In this document: in pieces, positions 58,466 through 64,000 of the stretch
Layout: every line of letters begins with the position of its first letter
Numbering within the stretch: position 1 is the first letter of the stretch
Assembly (NCBI GenBank): GCA_015178975.1
Contig: WHVD01000149.1
Location: 62,001 to 126,000 of the forward strand
From: Hysterangium stoloniferum
Lineage: Eukaryota > Basidiomycota > Agaricomycetes > Hysterangiales > Hysterangiaceae
DNA: 64,000 bases
Reading direction: 5' to 3'
Notes under the pieces: model-generated
Seen by the model: the letters and a program-made list of their open reading frames with translations, nothing else
Databases searched by the model: none
What the model was told of the DNA's origin: nothing
Translations under genes and position numbers: made by a program

Positions 58466-58961
58466 GTGGTGATCCGGGCCGGACCCTCATTCACTGCGAT
58501 CCACGTGAATAATCAGCTAGTAGTATTATGACATTAACCAGCAGCAGAACCACTTGAATTCCTATGCCTGCAGGTGCCCCTCAGACTAGATAGGAATATC
58601 CTGGCTTAGGGCTACCCAGTAATGTCACGACATGAAAGTCGTCTCTAATGACTCAAGAGGCCAATACTGTCTTGGAGCCCTCACAAGGTGAACGCGGGCT
58701 TGCCACAGCTTCCCGTGAGTGATTCTGCTGGAACAAGCAAGGATAACTCCTATTTTAAGTCATCGGAAACTCTCGGACTCCTTAGTGCTCGAGCAAACAG
58801 AAACGACACTGGTCTAAAATTTCCACTGTCTCAAGTAATGCTGCAGAATCCCTTTAGGGGTCAGGTATATTTCACTGAACCAGCAAATGACAAGTGGGAC
58901 AAATACTACTCGGAACAAATTGAAGAGAAGGAAGTTGACACAGTAGCTGCAGACTACTTAG

Positions 58962-59435
58962 TGTGAGGAGTATGCTTTTACCACAGTATCATTGTGGTAA
59001 AACACTCCTTTTATTTCATTTATATTTTACATATTCTATTCATATTTTTCTATCTTTCATATTCTTTGAATATTGCATATTTCATTAGTTCGAAGCATTG
59101 TGTATACTTGTGGGTGCACTCAGCACCAATTAGAACTCAGACACACTTTAACCCAAGAACCACCACTCGTAAGACACAAACTAGGTCTACTACGAGCGGT
59201 GATCAGGGTAACGTGTCAGCTACCACATAGGTAGCATTATCTGAACTACTGAATACTTCTGGCCTCGAACTATAACAGTCGAGGCCTCCACTCGAACCAT
59301 CACACTCGTTGACTCCTTCGTCATCTCGTGCTCTTTCTCTCACTTCCTCTTATATTGCACCGAATAGGTCAATATCCTTCCTTTCTACTCATTTCTTCGT
59401 ATATAGAACGGTCAGAACTTCCGCCACTCTTCACA
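58962..59435 (+). mobile_element. Solo family B LTR in E2, TSD CTTAG
   Basis: A 474-bp complete LTR (TGTGAGGAGTATGC ... CACTCTTCACA) with the perfect duplication CTTAG at 58957-58961 and 59436-59440. The E1 copy reads uninterrupted across the site (near 51645). Confidence 0.92.
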
Positions 59436-62360
59436 CTTAGACAGATATCCCAACATGCCGAAAGAAGTGTCCGTCTGGTTAGGCAGGTTGAATAGCATCG
59501 TGATCACCAATTCTTTCTTTTCCTAAACTGGTACTATAGATCAGCTGGCGGAGCAACTCCCCAAGTGGTCTGAGGAACTTGTCACTATTGATGTCACTGG
59601 AAGAGGATGTATAAGGCTAGCGTTATTCAAATGGATTCTTGACCTAGTGGCCATGCATGATGACACATTACAGATTTTACACGTGATCCTAGATCAGGGC
59701 AGATCAGTACCTAAGGTGGATTACTGGGATCTTTATAAGCGTACACTGGAAAGATCCCTATACGAAGCCTCTCTGAACCTCCCATTCGCCTACACAGCCT
59801 GCGACATAGGCTCATTCGCTGCCATGAGAAACGAGACAAGTTGTTCATGGAAGTTCTCCACTTGTATGATGATAGTACCCAAGTACCCGCTTCCCCAGCT
59901 CACACGTCTGAAACCTTCATTTGAGATCTCCAAGATCCCCCGGCACTAGCTTTCTGCACTCTCTCAACCGTAAATCTATCCTCGAACATTTTCCCCAGGA
60001 TACGAGGGAGAGATCTTGGGAAGACTCCACAAGAAATCTATTGCACCCATCCTTCTGGCCAGCAGAATCAAGACCCTTGGCATGTCACCCCAGGATGACT
60101 GCAGACCAGGAACTTCAAACAGACCATGAAGGAACAAAGAGCCAGATCCTCCCTGCCATCAAGTTGCTTTTGGGTCTGAAGTAGCTTCCCCCTTTACGAC
60201 GGTTAGTCACTCCAACTTCCCTATTAGATCCATCGCAAATTGAAACCGTTCTTCCTTTGCTACCACCTTCATTGAAGGAATCACTGGACAAATACCTGGA
60301 AGGGGAACTTCTTACCCGAACAACACTTTCTCATCTTTGCCAATTTTGCAGGCCCCCTTCTTTCCCCCAGGAGGACTGCCTGGGGATTCTTCTGATGGAT
60401 CCAGTGATTCGGACCACAGAAGAGACTGGGACGAGAGAAGGTGAAACCCAAGAAACCCAGCAGGCCCAGCAGGTACTAATAAGAACACTAGGAGTGCCGC
60501 TCCTCACACCAACACTGGGAAGTTGACTTTGAACACCAACAATCTCAAAATCAAATGGTCTGATCTCCCAGAATATGACAGCTTGCAATCTAAGGCACTG
60601 GACTACATAATGGATGTTATGAGCTTGTCAGAAATCTCAGAATCCATGACGACGATCCTAGGCATTGCTCTTCCCAGACGACTCAAAGGAAACGTGAAAG
60701 TCTGGTGGACTACTTTGGATCATGAGCATTGCACTGAATTCAGTCGATCACACAGATCCTTCCTTTGGAGCATAGTTGAAGTGTTATTGGGTACACGATG
60801 GCATGAATCCTTGTCCTTAGAATGGAAAGAAATGAGGTTTCGCCAGCCCCACCACGACTGTGAAACTCCCGTGCAGTATATTCAAAGAAAAGTTAAGCTC
60901 TACAGATTTCTATACAGATTCTACCAAGAAAAGGAAGAGGAGACTTGCCGGTTAATACTTACCCTGCCCACTGAATGGTTATACTTAATACAAGGGCAAG
61001 CCATCGATGATGTCATGAGCCTCCAAGCACATGCCAATAACTTACAGGAAGCTCTAATTAATGCCTGGAATCAAATGCATAGAGATAGATTTCGCCCCAT
61101 TAGACCTTGGGTCATGGTCGCAGAAAAAAACAAACTAGAATTGGAGGCCCCAGAGCATACCCCAACTTTCCCCGATTCCATCCACCCCCATCAGGTCCTC
61201 GCCAGTGAAGTAGATGACAAGGGCATGATGAAGACTCCCAGAGCAGGAAGGACCAATCCTACATGAGGGAAATGACACGGGAAGCTCTTCTTTGAGAGGA
61301 GCGACAAAAGGAGTAGCACTAGACCCCCCAATGAGTGTTGGATTTGTGGGAGCGCAGAACACTTCAAAATTGACTGTCCTCACTCAGGTAAAATGACTCA
61401 CTATGTCTCATTGAATCTATGCTCCAAGCAGAATCCTTCAGAGGAGGCAGAGGAGCAAAGACTATATGAGGCAGTTTATGGACTAAGTACAGGAATGTGA
61501 GTATATAATGTCGAAAGTGAATCAATTTTCATTCCTGCTTATACTGCTACCCCTGAAGATCACAAAATAATTGAGAGGTCACCCAGAGACGAGGAACCCC
61601 GGCGTGGGGAGGTATACATTTCTATATCTCATGAGGATTTCGTTGAAAGGGGAGATTGTTTGGAAGCGCACTGTCAGCACCGCAAAGGTCTATCAGGGCT
61701 TAAGAATTCTTCAAACAACATACCACCATCGATTGAAGAAATCGCAGATGAGGAAATGTCTATCGATCGGGTTGCCTGCCTTAACGAGCAACATCTAATA
61801 GAGGATATAAGAAACGATATGGAGGAGGAAACCTTTCCTTTCGACCCTGGACTTCCTCCCAACCTCTTGATTGGTGACAAATCGGACTCTGAGGGGGAAA
61901 CAGACGTGACCGTCTTGAACAGATGACTCCGTCGGAATGCTGAACTAGCCCTCAGAAAAGAGGTGAAATGACCTAGAATACAATATCCCCGATCCAGTAA
62001 GCTAATGAAAGAGGACGCCTCAATCATATACCGAAAGAGGGAGCCACTGGGAGGATATTCTAGTGTTGGCATTTCAGCACTACATATACTTGGAGGAGTA
62101 GGGAATCCCGATTGGGAAGAACCAATCAAAATTAGACTGGATACCGGAGCCAATTTGTCCCTCATGTCAGAGGAATTCTACCGAGAACTGAAGGATCAGC
62201 CTAAGCTGAAGCAAGGACTTAAGCTGCAATTAATACAGCTTACCGGGAGTGCCTGAGTACTGGGTTATATTAACATTCCTGTCTACCTTAGGGACGATAA
62301 AGGAACCCTGCTGCGATTTAATGTGGAAACCTATGTAGTACAAGGGATGACCGTACCTAT

Positions 62361-62834
62361 TGTGAGGAGTATGCTTTTACCACAGTTTCATTGTGGTAAA
62401 ACACTCCTTTTATTTCATTTATATTTTACATATTCTATTCATATTTTTCTATCTTTCATATTCTTCGAATATTGCATATTTCATTAGTTTGAAGCATTGT
62501 GTATACTTGTGGGTGCACTCAGCACCAATTAGAACTGAGACACACTTTAACCCAAGAACCACCACTCGTAAGACATAAACTAGGTCTACTACGAGCGGTG
62601 ATCAGGGTAACGTGTCAGCTACTACATAGGTAGCACTATCTGAACTATCCAACACTTCTGGCCTCGAACTGTAACAGTCGAGGCCTCCACTCGAACCATT
62701 GCACTCGTTGACTCCTTCGTCATCTCGTGCTCCTTCTCTCACTTTCTCTTATATTGCACCGAATAGGTCAATATCCTTCCTTTCTACTCATTTCTTTGTA
62801 TATAGAATGGTCAGAACTTCCACCACTCTTCACA
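62361..62834 (+). mobile_element. Solo family B LTR in E2, TSD CCTAT
   Basis: A 474-bp complete LTR flanked by CCTAT at 62356-62360 and 62835-62839. It is very similar to the copy at 58962 and to the E0 LTRs, so also recent. It splits the protease-type region of E2. Confidence 0.92.
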
Positions 62835-63274
62835 CCTATCCTCTTAGGAGAAGACTTCCATATCAACTATGAGATAGGAATGTTGCGAGACCAACCCCTG
62901 GGATCAAGACTAATCCTCCCTGGGAGAGCAGGATTCATTCCTGCCAGCTCCTCCAACAAACCAGTCCTGTTGACCTTTTCAGTCAACAAGATCCCTCTGG
63001 AAGATGAACTAATCACACTGACTAATCTAAAGTCCAAACCTGACAAGGGCATGTGTGCTGAGAGAGTCGTGAGAGCCCTAGGAGATTGCATGATAGAGCC
63101 CAAGGCGGTTAGGTTAATACCCACCTTTACCGGGGACCTAGAGGACGGGGAATGGATTGTGGAGTGCATAGTTTTACAGAATAAAGATGGGACTATCCTC
63201 GCCACTCCCACGACCACTATCTCTAAAGAAAAGGGTGTGGTGCCACTAGCTAATCCAACCTTAACTCCTCAAAC

Positions 63275-63913
63275 TGTGAAGAGTCGATAGATTCTGACTG
63301 CTCTATATACAAAGAATAGTGTTTATTCAACTACTATTAGAAAGTATTGACCATTCAGTACAATACTATAGATTACTAGACTGATAGTACTAGTATAGGG
63401 ACGCACTACATGTCACAAGAGCAACTGTACAGTTGCTTGTGATGACTAGAACAAGAGAATAGAAGAGTTGACCCTTACAGTACAACTTGTAGCTAGAAGT
63501 AAGAGAGATAATCAGCGAAAGACTGAATATCTAGGGTACAGAGATAGCAGTGCGAGTCGACTACAGTGTCGATGAGCGCAGAGTCTTGAGAGTGGAACTC
63601 GACCTTCGTGGTTCGAGTCCAAATACTATTAGTATGCAAGAAGACACTACCTTTATGGGTAGCTGAGATATTACCCTTGACACCTCTCACTATTCGACGT
63701 CTGAGTCGTTATGAGGTGGTGTCTGCTGGGTAAAAGTGTCTGTAGTTTGACGCCGAGAGTGCCCATAGATATACACAAGGCTTCGAACTAAGAAATAAGG
63801 GTATGCTCGAAAGATATAGAGAATTAAAGAAAATAAATAAAAACTAGATAATAAAGTACTATAATACGTCTATTATTCCACAGTCCAATCATGATATATG
63901 CATACCCTTCACA
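63275..63913 (-). mobile_element. Inverted family D LTR
   Basis: 639 bp, TGTGAAGAGTCGATAG ... CATACCCTTCACA, the inverted twin of 45809-46448. No primer site is adjacent on its left and no target duplication is visible, so it is a solo LTR at a rearranged end of E2. The last 87 bases of the window (63914-64000) show no feature. Confidence 0.8.
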
Positions 63914-64000
63914 CACATGATTGAATAAAATCTTGAATATCTTGTCAGAGTCATGGCCAAAAGAAATCTCCCATATATTGTTCGATATGTTTTCATTTGA

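Larger units (their letters stand above)
58466..63274 (+). mobile_element. Ty3/gypsy element E2: gag, CCHC knuckle and protease remnant
   Basis: Plus-oriented internal sequence: primer-site string, gag (FRGQVYFTEPANDKWDKYY at about 58855-58910; capsid-like frame 60523-61266 nearly the same as that of E1), zinc knuckle CWICGSAEHFKIDC (about 61335-61376), and retropepsin motif LDTGANLSL at about 62137-62163. A further protease-side segment lies at 62835-63274. Reverse transcriptase and integrase are absent before the inverted family D LTR. It is broken, with several breaks, and holds two solo family B LTRs. It is the same family as E1, in opposite orientation. Confidence 0.82.

Overview
This window reads as nuclear DNA of a filamentous fungus, most likely a basidiomycete (Agaricomycotina). 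The reasons are inferred from the sequence: host genes are split by many introns of about 35-90 bases with GT/AG ends, there is a Zn(2)-Cys(6) regulator of the basidiomycete fungal_trans type, and the repeats are Ty3/gypsy elements, LINEs, a Tc1/mariner element and MITEs. I see no bacterial operons, rRNA or CRISPR array. The exact species cannot be told from this window.

Layout. 1-10.5 kb is repeat-dominated: a small MITE (1876-2049), a candidate short solo LTR with 17-bp tandem repeats (about 2927-3127), then broken Ty3/gypsy elements with four LTR copies and an integrase remnant. 10.7-17.7 kb holds two well-supported host genes, both on the minus strand: a Zn2Cys6 transcription factor (10681-13893) and a UBA/UBX adaptor of Cdc48/p97 (16076-17631). 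Two nested, 5'-truncated LINEs sit about 100 bases upstream of the regulator. 18-31 kb is AT-rich and sparse. It carries two related small C2H2 zinc-finger genes (18348-19070 plus, 23291-24171 minus), a 205-bp tandem duplication and unrecognised open frames. 31-39 kb has one two-exon Pro/Ser-rich gene (31047-31753), a MITE with an internal tandem duplication (35895-36240) and an inverted duplication (36769-37041). 39.1-44.3 kb is a compact host gene island: a ZNF511-like zinc-finger protein and an F-box protein divergently arranged over 144 bp, then a Ser/Thr-Pro-rich gene whose 3' end is supplied by a 702-bp foldback element (42130-42831). 45.6-63.9 kb is a nested cluster of Ty3/gypsy elements from four LTR families (A about 634 bp, B about 474 bp, C about 682 bp, D about 640 bp), with a Tc1/mariner element inside one of them.

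The retroelement cluster can be ordered by target-site duplications. Two elements with nearly the same gag lie head to head about a family C LTR (58.3 kb). A very young family B element (52124-57629, TSD ACCAC) sits exactly at the LTR/primer-site junction of the left one. The Tc1 element (49856-51463, TSD TA) is also in the left one. Two solo family B LTRs (TSDs CTTAG and CCTAT) are in the right one. The young family B element carries gag but no visible pol, plus a GC-rich minisatellite block of about 1.7 kb. It is the most unusual object in the window.

Limits: exon joins were made by eye. Those of the UBX, ZNF511-like, F-box, C2H2 and 31-kb genes keep frame throughout. Some middle exons of the transcription factor and one join in the 43-kb gene are unresolved. 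No database search was possible.
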